Origin: an uncultured Oscillospiraceae bacterium
Lineage (GTDB): Bacteria; Bacillota; Clostridia; Oscillospirales; Acutalibacteraceae
Assembly (NCBI GenBank): GCA_900546785.1
Contig: URED01000003.1
Span: forward strand, 1-64,000
Length of the DNA: 64,000 nt
Direction: 5' to 3'
Shown: piece by piece, positions 52,801 to 60,363 of the stretch
Layout: each line of letters begins with the position of its first letter
Position numbering within the stretch: the stretch's first letter is position 1
Translations under genes and position numbers: made by a program
Notes under the pieces: model-generated
Told to the model about the DNA's origin: nothing
The model's database searches: none
Seen by the model: only the letters and a program-made list of their open reading frames with translations

Positions 52801-53676
52801 ATCAAGCTGATATGTGCCGCTGACCATAACGGTCTTTGCCTCTTCCAGCTTGGAAACGATGGAATCTATAACGGCATTGGAATCAAACATCTTACAGGTT
52901 ACGGACGAGGTATAATCCGTTATATCAAAGGTAAGTATCTTGTTGCCGCCGCGTTTTGTTTCACGCGCTTCATATTTAAGCACATCGCCCCACACGGTGA
53001 TCAAGCCGTCGTCATAACTGACATCCGCAATTTTTTTAAGGTTGCTGTTTGAAATGTTTTTGCCGTAAAAATTCCTTTTTGTATCTGCAAAGATCGGGAA
53101 TTTTGCAAGCTTTTTATGCACAATGTTTTTTTGCGCTTCTGCCGCCTCCTGTTCCTTATCCGCACGCAGCTGCGCATAGGCTTTTTTCGCCTCCGCCTCA
53201 ACATTGTAATTTTCCGTTTCAACAAATTTGATCTTTAGATCTATGCCGAAAAGATCAAAAATAACGCTTTCAAGCTCTTCATTTACTTTTTGCGCAAGCA
53301 GGATCTCCCTGCCGCCCTTTTTGAGCAGAACGGTAAGGACGCCGTCTTTATAATCCGTTTGAGCGCCCTCAAAAAATCCGTTTGCGGCGGGATTGTTTCT
53401 TTTAACAAACTCCACTAAGCTTGGGAGATAAGCCGGCTCAAAAAGCGAGCTGACGTAGCGCGGTTTGATAGAGACTTTTAAAAGCCCCATATTGTTTTTT
53501 ATACTTTCCTCAGCTTCTTTAAACACGCAATGATCCACAAGCTCGCTGAGCGACAGCACAACGGCAAGTTCCCTTTGTGCGCGCTTAACAGTGAAACGCT
53601 TTATAACGCCGCCGCCAAGGCTGGAAAGCTGGAAATTGTCAACATATTCTTCAAAAAAATCGCTGAACAGGTTCAT
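49867..53676 (-). CDS. polC: DNA polymerase III PolC, without the inserted 3'-5' exonuclease domain
   Basis: A 1269-residue PolC against about 1437 in B. subtilis. N-terminal domain (1-200), OB fold (about 215-310), PHP domain from about 324 (RVELHLHTSLSAMDG, AVTDHG, GMEGYLVDD), polymerase core with the palm motif EPDIDLNFSG and a four-Cys zinc site (CPKC ... CPHC). In other PolC proteins a DEDD exonuclease (DxETTG) of about 170-180 residues is inserted after the VDD stretch near residue 392. Here only about 14 residues separate VDD from the next PHP strand (YHIIFLIKS), and no DxETTG occurs anywhere. The PHP ligands look intact. It ends the pyrH-to-polC gene run and is coupled to ispG (TAATG). 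Confidence 0.93.
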   Translation of the reverse strand: MNLFSDFFEEYVDNFQLSSLGGGVIKRFTVKRAQRELAVVLSLSELVDHCVFKEAEESIKNNMGLLKVSIKPRYVSSLFEPAYLPSLVEFVKRNNPAANGFFEGAQTDYKDGVLTVLLKKGGREILLAQKVNEELESVIFDLFGIDLKIKFVETENYNVEAEAKKAYAQLRADKEQEAAEAQKNIVHKKLAKFPIFADTKRNFYGKNISNSNLKKIADVSYDDGLITVWGDVLKYEARETKRGGNKILTFDITDYTSSVTCKMFDSNAVIDSIVSKLEEAKTVMVSGTYQLDKYSSEFVIMPEGISSVMKAQKEDTAPEKRVELHLHTSLSAMDGVSSPSNLVKTAARWGHKAVAVTDHGVVQALPEASKAAKSAGIKLICGMEGYLVDDEKYPDFMNMKVGSFPRYHIIFLIKSLEGRKVLYKHISASNTKYFKKRPLIPKSILKQHRNGIIIGSACEQGEVYQAILNGATDEELDEISSFYDYLEIQPNGNNEFMLRKSNEEFIVNKKGEERKNVYWKVRTEQDLIDINKRIVASADRLGKMTVATGDVHFLNDYDAKYRAIIMASQGFEDADMQAPLYLKTTDEMLHDFSWAGERAKEFVIYNPNHIADMIDDDVVPIPPGTFQPHIDGAEEELTETCWKNAKEKYGDPVPEDVGPRLQKELDSIIKHGYAVLYVIAKRLVKNSEEHGYLVGSRGSVGSSLVAHLGGISEVNPLPPHYVCPKCKHSEFIKDGSVGSGFDLPPKNCPHCGTPMDRDGHEIPFETFLGFDGDKEPDIDLNFSGDFQSQSHKFTEELFGKTHVFKAGTTSTVADKTAYGYVKKYLEERGLKVPKAEEDRLTAGCTGIKRTTGQHPGGMVVVPAEYEVEDFTPVQYPSDDASKETLTTHFDFKNALHDTLLKLDELGHDVPTLYKFIEDATGIPVMDVDICDPKLYQMLTSTEPIGVSPEDIDCQTSTLSIPEMGTPFTLSMLVEAQPKTFSDLLQISGLSHGTDVWLGNAQELIHNGTCTISKVIGCRDGIMTYLIHKAKQYEEKTGKPSPLSKKDCFKIMEITRKGKAPKELPPYEERMKEIGVEQWYIDSCYKIKYMFPKAHAAAYVIAALRLGWYKIYYPVEYYSAFFTVRGGDLDAAAAVAGKSAVKAKMAEIKAHKENGTITQKESDTYVILQIVIEMLCRGIEFLPVDLYKSDWRVYKIEDGKIRLPFTAIAGIGENAAKQISAAVHDGNGDFLSCDDLMARAGIGQSVVDSLREVGALGDLPASNQISLFGF

Positions 53677-54728
53677 TATAATTTATCTATCTCTTTCATC
53701 AATTCGTCTAAAAGTTCGCTTTCGGGAACTTTTCTTAAGATCTCGCCCTTTTTGAAAATGAGGCCGCAGCCGTCACCGCCGGCTATGCCTATATCCGCCT
53801 CTCTTGCCTCTCCGGGGCCGTTGACGATACAGCCCATAACGGCCACCTTGATCGGCTTCTTACAGTCGCGCAGGCGTTCCTCCACCTTTTTGGCAAGGCC
53901 GATCAGATCGATCTTTGTTCTGCCGCAGGTGGGGCAGGAGATGAGGTAAGGGCTGTCGTTTTTAAGCCCGATCGCCTTTAAAATATCAAACGCGGCAAAC
54001 ACCTCTTTTACAGGCGTATCGGAAAGGCTGACCCGAATGGTATCTCCGATTCCGCGGTTGAGCAGCGAACCGATGCCGATTGCGGATTTGATGATGCCCA
54101 TGCGTTCCGTGCCCGCCTCCGTTACACCGAGGTGGAGCGGGTAATCACACTGCTCGGCGGCAAGCTCATAGGCGGAGATCATGGTATTTACATCGGATGA
54201 TTTTATGGAGATCACGATATCCGTGAAATCAAATTTTTCAAGGAGTGAAGCGTGGTAAAGCGCGGACTCGACCATCGCCTGCGGCGTAGGCGCGCCGTAC
54301 TTTTCAAGGATATGCTTTTCAAGAGAGCCGCTGTTTACGCCGATCCTTATGGGGATCTGCTTCTTTCGGCAGATATCCGCAACGGCCTTTACCCTGGATT
54401 CAGACCCGATATTGCCGGGGTTTATCCTGATCTTATCTATACCCCTTTCGGCAGCGCCGAGCGCAAGCTTGTAATCAAAATGAATATCTGCAACGAGCGG
54501 AACATCGACCGCTTTTTTGATCGGCTCAATCAGCGCCAGCGCATCTTCGTTTGGGATTGCAAAACGGATGACCTGGCAGCCCGCCGCCGCAAGCTCCTTT
54601 GCCTGATTTACGGAGCCTTCAATATCGCTTGCGGGAATATTCAGCATGGACTGAACAAGTATAGGTGAATCGCCGCCTATATATGTATTTTTAAGCTTTA
54701 TCTTTTTTGATTTTCTGCGGTTGATCAT
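53676..54728 (-). CDS. ispG: 4-hydroxy-3-methylbut-2-en-1-yl diphosphate synthase
   Basis: A 350-residue IspG (GcpE), the 4Fe-4S enzyme of the MEP pathway that makes HMBPP from MEcPP. The barrel begins with SPILVQSMLNI, and the C-terminal cluster domain has ISCPTCGRTKIDL and GCIVNGPGEAREADIG, which hold the three Cys ligands. With dxr upstream it shows isoprenoid synthesis by the MEP route. Confidence 0.95.
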   Translation of the reverse strand: MINRRKSKKIKLKNTYIGGDSPILVQSMLNIPASDIEGSVNQAKELAAAGCQVIRFAIPNEDALALIEPIKKAVDVPLVADIHFDYKLALGAAERGIDKIRINPGNIGSESRVKAVADICRKKQIPIRIGVNSGSLEKHILEKYGAPTPQAMVESALYHASLLEKFDFTDIVISIKSSDVNTMISAYELAAEQCDYPLHLGVTEAGTERMGIIKSAIGIGSLLNRGIGDTIRVSLSDTPVKEVFAAFDILKAIGLKNDSPYLISCPTCGRTKIDLIGLAKKVEERLRDCKKPIKVAVMGCIVNGPGEAREADIGIAGGDGCGLIFKKGEILRKVPESELLDELMKEIDKL

Positions 54729-54743
54729 ATTGACCTGCCTTTC

Positions 54744-54775
54744 CGCGCCGGGGCGCGCGCCGCCGTGAGGCGGCG
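54744..54775. repeat. Two abutting GC-rich hairpins between rseP and ispG
   Basis: CGCGCC-GG-GGCGCG (54744-54757) and CGCCGCC-GTGA-GGCGGCG (54758-54775) abut each other in the 85-base gap. On the minus strand no T-tract follows, so they are not a standard terminator for rseP; an mRNA stability or processing role is possible. Confidence 0.5.
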
Positions 54776-54813
54776 TTATTATTTATACCGACTGCCGTTT
54801 TACACCAAAGGCG

Positions 54814-55854
54814 CTAAAACAGCTTTGTTACATCTGAAAAAGTTACGATCACCATGACGCCGAGCAGAAGCACAAGCCCTGCGGCATTGATGGCGTATTC
54901 CACCTTTGGGGGCAGTTTCTTTTTGAAGATGCCCTCCCCGAGAAGTATGAAGAAGCGCCAGCCGTCCAGCGCAGGGATGGGAAACAGATTGAACAGACCT
55001 ACGTTTATCGTAAGCAGCGCCATGATACGCAGCATAGAGGTTACGCTTGTTTTGACCGCTGTTGACACAACGGAAACTGCGCCCACAGGCCCGCTGAGAT
55101 CCGAAAGTCCGTACCTGCCGGACAGGAGATCCGCAACGGAAAGGAAGATCATGCGCATATAGGAAACGAACATGCCGCAGCTGCTCTGGAGCACGCCGCC
55201 GAAGGTCTTTTCCTCACCGAGCAGCCAGAAATCCATACTGATGTATTGATTGCCCTCATATTCCTGCATTTCAAAAGTAACGTCAAGCGAAACATTTTCA
55301 CCGTTTCTGTCAACGACCATCTGCACATTTCCGTCCGGCGAGCGGCTGAGCCCTGTTTCAACATCCGTTGAGGTATACACACGCATGCCATCTATGCTTT
55401 TGATCGTATCCCCTACCTGAAGCCCGCTTGCGGCGCTGGTTGCCTGATCGTCAAACTTGGCAACCGTTGGAGTGCCGATCAGATCTCCGCTTGCAACGAT
55501 ACATACGATGATAAGAAAGCCGAGGATCAGATTCATCACCGCGCCTGCCGCTATGACGAACAGCCTTGCGCCGACGCTTTTTTTAGAAAAGGAGCCGTTT
55601 TCGTCCGACTCTTCCTCCTCGCCCTCCATGGCGCAGTAGCCGCCGAACAGGATCCAGCGCAGGGAATATTTTGTGCCCTTTCTTGTTACGGAAAAGATCT
55701 TTGGCCCCATACCTACGGAAAATTCGTTTACCTTGATCTTCATGAGCCTTGCGGCGGTATAATGCCCGCCCTCATGGATTATGATGATCAGTTCAAAAAA
55801 CAGGATTGCAATGATTATGGGATAAACCGTGTTCCAAATTGCGGTCAAATTCAC
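54814..55854 (-). CDS. rseP: RIP zinc metalloprotease RseP/RasP
   Basis: A 346-residue intramembrane site-2 protease. The zinc motif HEGGH lies at residues 27-31 in the first helix, a PDZ domain spans about 130-200, and the third ligand motif is FNLFPIPALDGWRF near 293. It cleaves membrane-bound anti-sigma factors and leftover signal peptides. It sits between dxr and ispG, its usual Firmicute position. Confidence 0.93.
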   Translation of the reverse strand: MNLTAIWNTVYPIIIAILFFELIIIIHEGGHYTAARLMKIKVNEFSVGMGPKIFSVTRKGTKYSLRWILFGGYCAMEGEEEESDENGSFSKKSVGARLFVIAAGAVMNLILGFLIIVCIVASGDLIGTPTVAKFDDQATSAASGLQVGDTIKSIDGMRVYTSTDVETGLSRSPDGNVQMVVDRNGENVSLDVTFEMQEYEGNQYISMDFWLLGEEKTFGGVLQSSCGMFVSYMRMIFLSVADLLSGRYGLSDLSGPVGAVSVVSTAVKTSVTSMLRIMALLTINVGLFNLFPIPALDGWRFFILLGEGIFKKKLPPKVEYAINAAGLVLLLGVMVIVTFSDVTKLF

Positions 55855-55875
55855 CGGATCGCCTCATTCATAATA

Positions 55876-57021
55876 TTATCTGTAATTGCTGATTACGTAT
55901 TCGCGGGCGGCTTTATCCGCGTCAAGCACGTCATCAAGCGTAAACTCTTTTTTATCCGCAGCTTTCAGCATAGCCTCTTCATTAAGATATGCAATATCCG
56001 TGAATTTAATTTTGCCGTTTAAGAAAAGCTTGACGCTTTCTTCGTTTGCGCCGTTTGCCGCCGCCGGGTGAAGCCCGCCCATTTCAATGGCTTTTTTGCA
56101 TACGTTGATACATTTAAAGGTTTCATAATCCGGCTCAAAGAACGTGAGTTTGCCGTAATCGGCGAGCGAAAGCTCTGCAACGGGGCTTTCCTCACGCTGC
56201 GGGTAAGTGAGCGCATACTGGATCGGTATACGCATATCCGGCACGCCGAGCTGGGCGATCACGGAATTATCTTTATAAACGATTGCCGAATGGACGACCG
56301 ATTCGCGGTGAACGACGATCTCTATATCCTCATTCGGCATATCAAAAAGCCATTTTGCCTCTATAAATTCAAGGCCTTTATTCATCATCGTGGCGGAATC
56401 GATCGTGATCTTTGCACCCATATTCCAGTTGGGGTGTTTTAACGCGTCCTGCGGGGTAACGGTTTCAAGCTCTGAAAGCGTTTTGCCGAAGAACGGCCCG
56501 CCGGAGGCTGTTAAGATGATCTTCTTTACCGCGTCTTTCGACGGGCTGCCCTGCAATGCCTGAAAGATAGCGGAATGTTCGCTGTCCACAGGGAGTATGG
56601 AAACGCCGTTTTCCTTTGCAAGGCTCGTTACAAGGCTGCCGCCGGCAACAAGCGTTTCCTTATTGGCAAGGGCAATCGTTTTTTTTGCCTTTATGGCTTC
56701 CAGCGTAGGCATAAGACCGATCATGCCGACCACGGAATTTAAAACGATATCAGAACCGGGATAGGTTGCGCATTCTATAAGCCCCTGCATACCGCAGGTC
56801 ACTTTCACGCCGGTATCCGCCACTCTTGTTTTCAGCTCCGCGGCGGCGTTTTCATTCATCATACAGACAAGCTCCGGCTTAAATTCGCGGATCTGCCGCT
56901 CCATTTTATCCACGTCCGTATTTGCACTGAGGCATTTTACGGAATAGCCGTGCATGCGGCAGACATCGAGCGACTGCGTGCCGATTGAGCCTGTTGATCC
57001 CAAAATAGAAAGCGTTTTCAT
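55876..57021 (-). CDS. dxr: 1-deoxy-D-xylulose-5-phosphate reductoisomerase
   Basis: A 381-residue Dxr, which converts DXP to MEP with NADPH. Motifs: LGSTGSIGTQ (NADPH binding), LANKETLVAGG, PVDSEHSAIFQ (metal and substrate), SGGPFFG and HPNWNMGAKI. The ATG at 57021 gives the standard N terminus; an open extension upstream overlaps cdsA and is not used. AGAAAGGCAG precedes it. Confidence 0.95.
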   Translation of the reverse strand: MKTLSILGSTGSIGTQSLDVCRMHGYSVKCLSANTDVDKMERQIREFKPELVCMMNENAAAELKTRVADTGVKVTCGMQGLIECATYPGSDIVLNSVVGMIGLMPTLEAIKAKKTIALANKETLVAGGSLVTSLAKENGVSILPVDSEHSAIFQALQGSPSKDAVKKIILTASGGPFFGKTLSELETVTPQDALKHPNWNMGAKITIDSATMMNKGLEFIEAKWLFDMPNEDIEIVVHRESVVHSAIVYKDNSVIAQLGVPDMRIPIQYALTYPQREESPVAELSLADYGKLTFFEPDYETFKCINVCKKAIEMGGLHPAAANGANEESVKLFLNGKIKFTDIAYLNEEAMLKAADKKEFTLDDVLDADKAAREYVISNYR

Positions 57022-57040
57022 ATAATCTGCCTTTCTGCGC

Positions 57041-57907
57041 TCAGCAAAATGCAAGAAGCGCCATAACGTATGTAAGCGGCAAAGCGAAAAGAACGGAATC
57101 AAACCGATCCATAACACCGCCGTGACCGGGGAATATCTTGCCGAAATCCTTAACGCCGAAATTGCGTTTGAGCACAGACGCCGTCAGATCGCCCATCATG
57201 CTCATAAGGGATATCGGAACACTGCACACCAGAATGACCGTTGCTGCAAAAGAATCGAGCTGAACCGCGCCGAGGCGGTTATAAAGCACATAGGCAACGG
57301 CGTTTAAAATGAGCGAAAACGCAACGCCGCACGCAGCGCCCTCGATCGTTTTTTTAGGGCTGATATTCGGGCTCATCTTGTGCTTGCCGAAAGCCATGCC
57401 GCCAAGCTGCGCGCCCACGTCCGTACCGAGCGCGCATATGAGCGCAAAGAAGATGAGATAGATGCCGAACTGCTCATTGATAAACATATCACGCAGACGG
57501 ACGAAAATGGAAAACGCATACGGCACTGCTACACTTGCGAAAAAGGCGATCGCCACATCCTCAAACTTTGTGTGGGAATAGCCTTTGAGCATGGCAAGAA
57601 ACATGATAAGCGCAACGGCTATGATATATACCGCGGACGGTACGGCGGAAATGACCTGCCCCCATGTTTCAAGAGATACGAGCGGTTCAAGCACCTTGGG
57701 GCTTGCGAACAAGGGAAAGACAGCGGCGACCGCCGTGCCGAAAACCAAAATAAACTTATTTGAGATCTTTGCGCAGCGCATGATCTCATTTGCCGCAACG
57801 GCGCTCAAAAACGCAATGACAAGCACAAACAGCGGTGTGTTGACCTGCCATACAACGAGTGCCAGCACAAGAAGCAAAACGATTGCCGTTATAATTCTCT
57901 GTTTCAT
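57041..57907 (-). CDS. cdsA: Phosphatidate cytidylyltransferase
   Basis: A 288-residue membrane enzyme with about eight helices that makes CDP-diacylglycerol for phospholipid synthesis. The CdsA signature is visible at the end (LKRNFGVKDFGKIFPGHGGVMDRFDS) with its metal-binding Asp. SPKKTIEGAACG is the second conserved loop. It lies between uppS and dxr, with 11 and 19 base gaps. Confidence 0.95.
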   Translation of the reverse strand: MKQRIITAIVLLLVLALVVWQVNTPLFVLVIAFLSAVAANEIMRCAKISNKFILVFGTAVAAVFPLFASPKVLEPLVSLETWGQVISAVPSAVYIIAVALIMFLAMLKGYSHTKFEDVAIAFFASVAVPYAFSIFVRLRDMFINEQFGIYLIFFALICALGTDVGAQLGGMAFGKHKMSPNISPKKTIEGAACGVAFSLILNAVAYVLYNRLGAVQLDSFAATVILVCSVPISLMSMMGDLTASVLKRNFGVKDFGKIFPGHGGVMDRFDSVLFALPLTYVMALLAFC

Positions 57908-57918
57908 AATGATCCTCT

Positions 57919-58635
57919 TTATCCGCCGAAGCGGCGGTTTCTTTTTTTAAAATCAAAAAGCGCCTGATGCAGATCCTTTTCCGTAAAATCAGGCCACAGC
58001 ACATCGCTGTACCAGAATTCACTGTAAGCGGACTGCCACAAAAGGAAGTTTGAAAGGCGTTCCTCTCCGCTGGGGCGGATGATCAGGTCGCAATCCGGCG
58101 TTGTATAGAGCATGCTGCTTATATCTTCCTCGGTTATACTGCTCTTGCCCTGCGCGATAAGCCGGTTTACGGCGGAAACGATCTCCTGCCTGCCGCCGTA
58201 ATTCACGGCAACATTGATCAGCGTGCCGTTCCTTGAGGCGGTCTCTTTTTCGGCGTCACGCATAAGCTCCAGCAGCTTCGGGTGCATGCTCTCCTGCTCG
58301 CCTATAAATCTGACTCTGAGATTTCCGCTTACCTGAAGGTCGTTTTTCGCATCGATCAGATAATCATAAAAGAGGCGCATAAGCGTTTCCACCTCTTCTT
58401 TGGGGCGTTTCCAATTCTCGGTGGAAAAAGCATAGAAAGTTACCTCTTCTATACCGATCCTGCCGCATTCCTTGGAGATCTTTTTAAACACATCGGCGCC
58501 TACCTTATGACCCGCTGTGCGCGGCAGGGCTCTTTTTTTAGCCCATCTGCCGTTGCCGTCCATAATAATGCCGAGATGGCGCGGCAGGACGGAAAATTCC
58601 GTCTGCGCCGTTTCTTTTTTACCGAAAACAGCCAT
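57919..58635 (-). CDS. uppS: Undecaprenyl diphosphate synthase
   Basis: A 238-residue cis-prenyltransferase making the C55 carrier for wall synthesis. The catalytic Asp is in GIIMDGNGRWAKKR, followed by GHKVGAD, TFYAFSTENWKRP, NYGGRQEI and the C-terminal RPSGEERLSNFLLWQ. I take the ATG at 58635; a longer in-frame version adds 21 residues without family similarity. Confidence 0.94.
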   Translation of the reverse strand: MAVFGKKETAQTEFSVLPRHLGIIMDGNGRWAKKRALPRTAGHKVGADVFKKISKECGRIGIEEVTFYAFSTENWKRPKEEVETLMRLFYDYLIDAKNDLQVSGNLRVRFIGEQESMHPKLLELMRDAEKETASRNGTLINVAVNYGGRQEIVSAVNRLIAQGKSSITEEDISSMLYTTPDCDLIIRPSGEERLSNFLLWQSAYSEFWYSDVLWPDFTEKDLHQALFDFKKRNRRFGG

Positions 58636-58723
58636 AAACAGCTCACTGCCTTTCGTATGCCGCTGATGAAGCCTGCGCGCACCGGCGGCTAAAATCAAAT
58701 GTTTAAAAACGCAGAACGGCGGA

Positions 58724-58744
58724 GAGCTCTCCCCGCCTTTGCTG
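58724..58744. repeat. Inverted repeat in the frr-uppS gap
   Basis: GGCGGAGAGCTCTCC-CCGCC is almost a perfect palindrome (one unpaired base) in the 135-base gap between frr and uppS. There is no adjacent poly-T on the minus strand, so read-through of the operon is expected. Confidence 0.4.
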
Positions 58745-58770
58745 CCGTTTGCCGCCCGATGGCGGTCAGA

Positions 58771-59325
58771 TTAAATAGAAAGGATCTCCTTTTCCTTTGC
58801 TTTTTCCATTTCTTCTATCTCTTTAATAAACTTATCGGTAATATCCTGAAGTTTCTTTTCTCCGTCTTTAAGATCATCTTCCGTGATCTCGCTGTTTTTC
58901 TTTAGCTTTTTGATATCGTCCATCGCATCGCGGCGGATATTTCTTACAGCAACCTTTGCCTCCTCGCCGCGCTTGGAGATATCCTTTACAAGCTCTTTAC
59001 GGCGCTCCTCCGTAAGCGGCGGGAACACAAGGCGGATCACCTTGCCGTCATTAGAGGGGTTGATGCCTATATCCGAAGTGTTTATTGCCTTTTCTATCTC
59101 TTTGATGATAGAGGCGTCCCAGGGCTGAATCATAAGCATTCTGGGTTCCGGCACACTGATGGCGGCAACCTGATTTATAGGGGTGGCGGTGCCGTAATAA
59201 TCAACCGTGATCCTATCCAGAACGGCGGGATTGGCTCTGCCGGCGCGAACCGCTTTATAATCCCTTTCAAGCGCGTCAAGACATTTATTCATTTTTTCAT
59301 TCGTTTTATTAAATACAGCTTCCAT
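58771..59325 (-). CDS. frr: Ribosome recycling factor
   Basis: A 184-residue RRF (VRAGRANPAVLDRI, YYGTATPINQVAAISVPEPR, PPLTEERRKELVK) that, with EF-G, splits post-termination ribosomes. The ATG at 59325 follows GGAAAGG; a GTG three codons earlier overlaps the ribosome site. It follows pyrH as in most bacteria. Confidence 0.96.
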   Translation of the reverse strand: MEAVFNKTNEKMNKCLDALERDYKAVRAGRANPAVLDRITVDYYGTATPINQVAAISVPEPRMLMIQPWDASIIKEIEKAINTSDIGINPSNDGKVIRLVFPPLTEERRKELVKDISKRGEEAKVAVRNIRRDAMDDIKKLKKNSEITEDDLKDGEKKLQDITDKFIKEIEEMEKAKEKEILSI

Positions 59326-59363
59326 AAAATTCACCTTTCCTGATTATGTAATACTTTTTTGAT

Positions 59364-60071
59364 TTAGTTCGTAACGGTTGTGCCGATATTTTTGCCGCAA
59401 ACAACGTCTACCAGATTATCGGGATTATCAAGATTGAAGACGATAATGGTCATATCATTGTCTTTGCAAAGCGAAAAAGCGGTTGAATCCATAACTTTCA
59501 GATCCCTGTTGATCACTTCTCTGAACGTAACGCTGTCATACTTAACGGCATCGGGATATTTATTGGGATCCATATCAAAAACGCCGTCCACATTCGTAGC
59601 TTTCAGAAGCGCGTCTGCATTCATCTCAACGCTTCTGAGCGCCGCAGCCGTATCCGTTGAGAAGAACGGCGATCCCGTACCGCAGCCGAATATAACGATC
59701 CTGCCCTTTTCAAGGTGGCGTATTGCACGGTTTCTGATATAAGGCTCTGCGATCTGGCGCATTTCAATAGCCGTTTGCACGCGCACATCCGCGCCAAGCT
59801 GTTCAAGCGCATCGCAAAGCGCAAGCGCGTTCATGGCGGTAGCAAGCATGCCGATGTGATCCGCTCTGGCTCTGTCCATCCCCTCGCTGGTTCTGCCGCG
59901 CCAAAAGTTTCCGCCGCCGACTACCACGGCAACCTCAACACCCAGGTCGGCAACAGCTTTGATAGATTTGCAGATCGTAACGACCGTATCGTTATCTATG
60001 CCTGTTGTTTTGGGGCCGGCAAGCACCTCGCCGGAAAGCTTGAGCAGTATTCTTTTATATACAGCGTCCAT
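59364..60071 (-). CDS. pyrH: Uridylate kinase
   Basis: A 235-residue amino-acid-kinase-fold UMP kinase ([55 protein letters not shown]) that forms UDP. The ATG at 60071 has GGAGG at ideal distance. rpsB and tsf, which usually precede it, are absent; a surface protein gene lies upstream instead. Confidence 0.96.
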   Translation of the reverse strand: MDAVYKRILLKLSGEVLAGPKTTGIDNDTVVTICKSIKAVADLGVEVAVVVGGGNFWRGRTSEGMDRARADHIGMLATAMNALALCDALEQLGADVRVQTAIEMRQIAEPYIRNRAIRHLEKGRIVIFGCGTGSPFFSTDTAAALRSVEMNADALLKATNVDGVFDMDPNKYPDAVKYDSVTFREVINRDLKVMDSTAFSLCKDNDMTIIVFNLDNPDNLVDVVCGKNIGTTVTN

Positions 60072-60109
60072 AATCAACCTCCGTAACTTTAATGTTTCCG
60101 TTTATATAT

Positions 60110-60138
60110 ATAATAATATATTTTAAAAATAAAGTAAA
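60110..60138 (-). promoter_or_regulatory. Possible promoter of the pyrH-to-polC operon
   Basis: Minus-strand -35 TTTACT (60133-60138), 17-base spacer, -10 TATTAT (60110-60115), in a very AT-rich stretch just downstream of the BspA-gene terminator. The operon needs a promoter here because the terminator isolates it. Confidence 0.4.
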
Positions 60139-60141
60139 TAG

Positions 60142-60175
60142 ACAAAAAGAAAAAGGCGGTAAAAATTTACCGCCT
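60142..60175 (-). terminator. Terminator of the BspA-like gene
   Basis: Minus-strand stem GGCGGTAAA with TTTACCGCC, followed by TTTTTCTTTTT. Confidence 0.85.
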
Positions 60176-60247
60176 CAGACTGTTGATAAAGTTGGTTGAT
60201 TGTGAAAAACACATCTTGTTTGCTATAACTTACATGATATTGTTTGG

Positions 60248-60301
60248 ACAACCCTTCAGTCAACTGCGTTGACAGCTCCCCTTGCACAGGGGAGCCTAAA
60301 C
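60248..60301. repeat. Dispersed double-hairpin repeat, copy 2
   Basis: Same 54-bp unit as 23209-23262, with hairpins GTCAAC-TGC-GTTGAC and GCTCCCCT-TGCAC-AGGGGAGC. The terminal inverted repeats seen around copy 1 are absent. It lies between the BspA gene stop and its terminator. Confidence 0.8.
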
Positions 60302-60363
60302 TTGGGGATCGGCTCGGCAATGGATTTCCGCGTTGATCAAGTCCGTTTTAAAAAGGATGCGCT

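Noticed and set aside
58699-58770. Terminator between frr and uppS.
   Set aside because: The palindrome there has no following T-tract on the coding strand, and the operon is normally co-transcribed.
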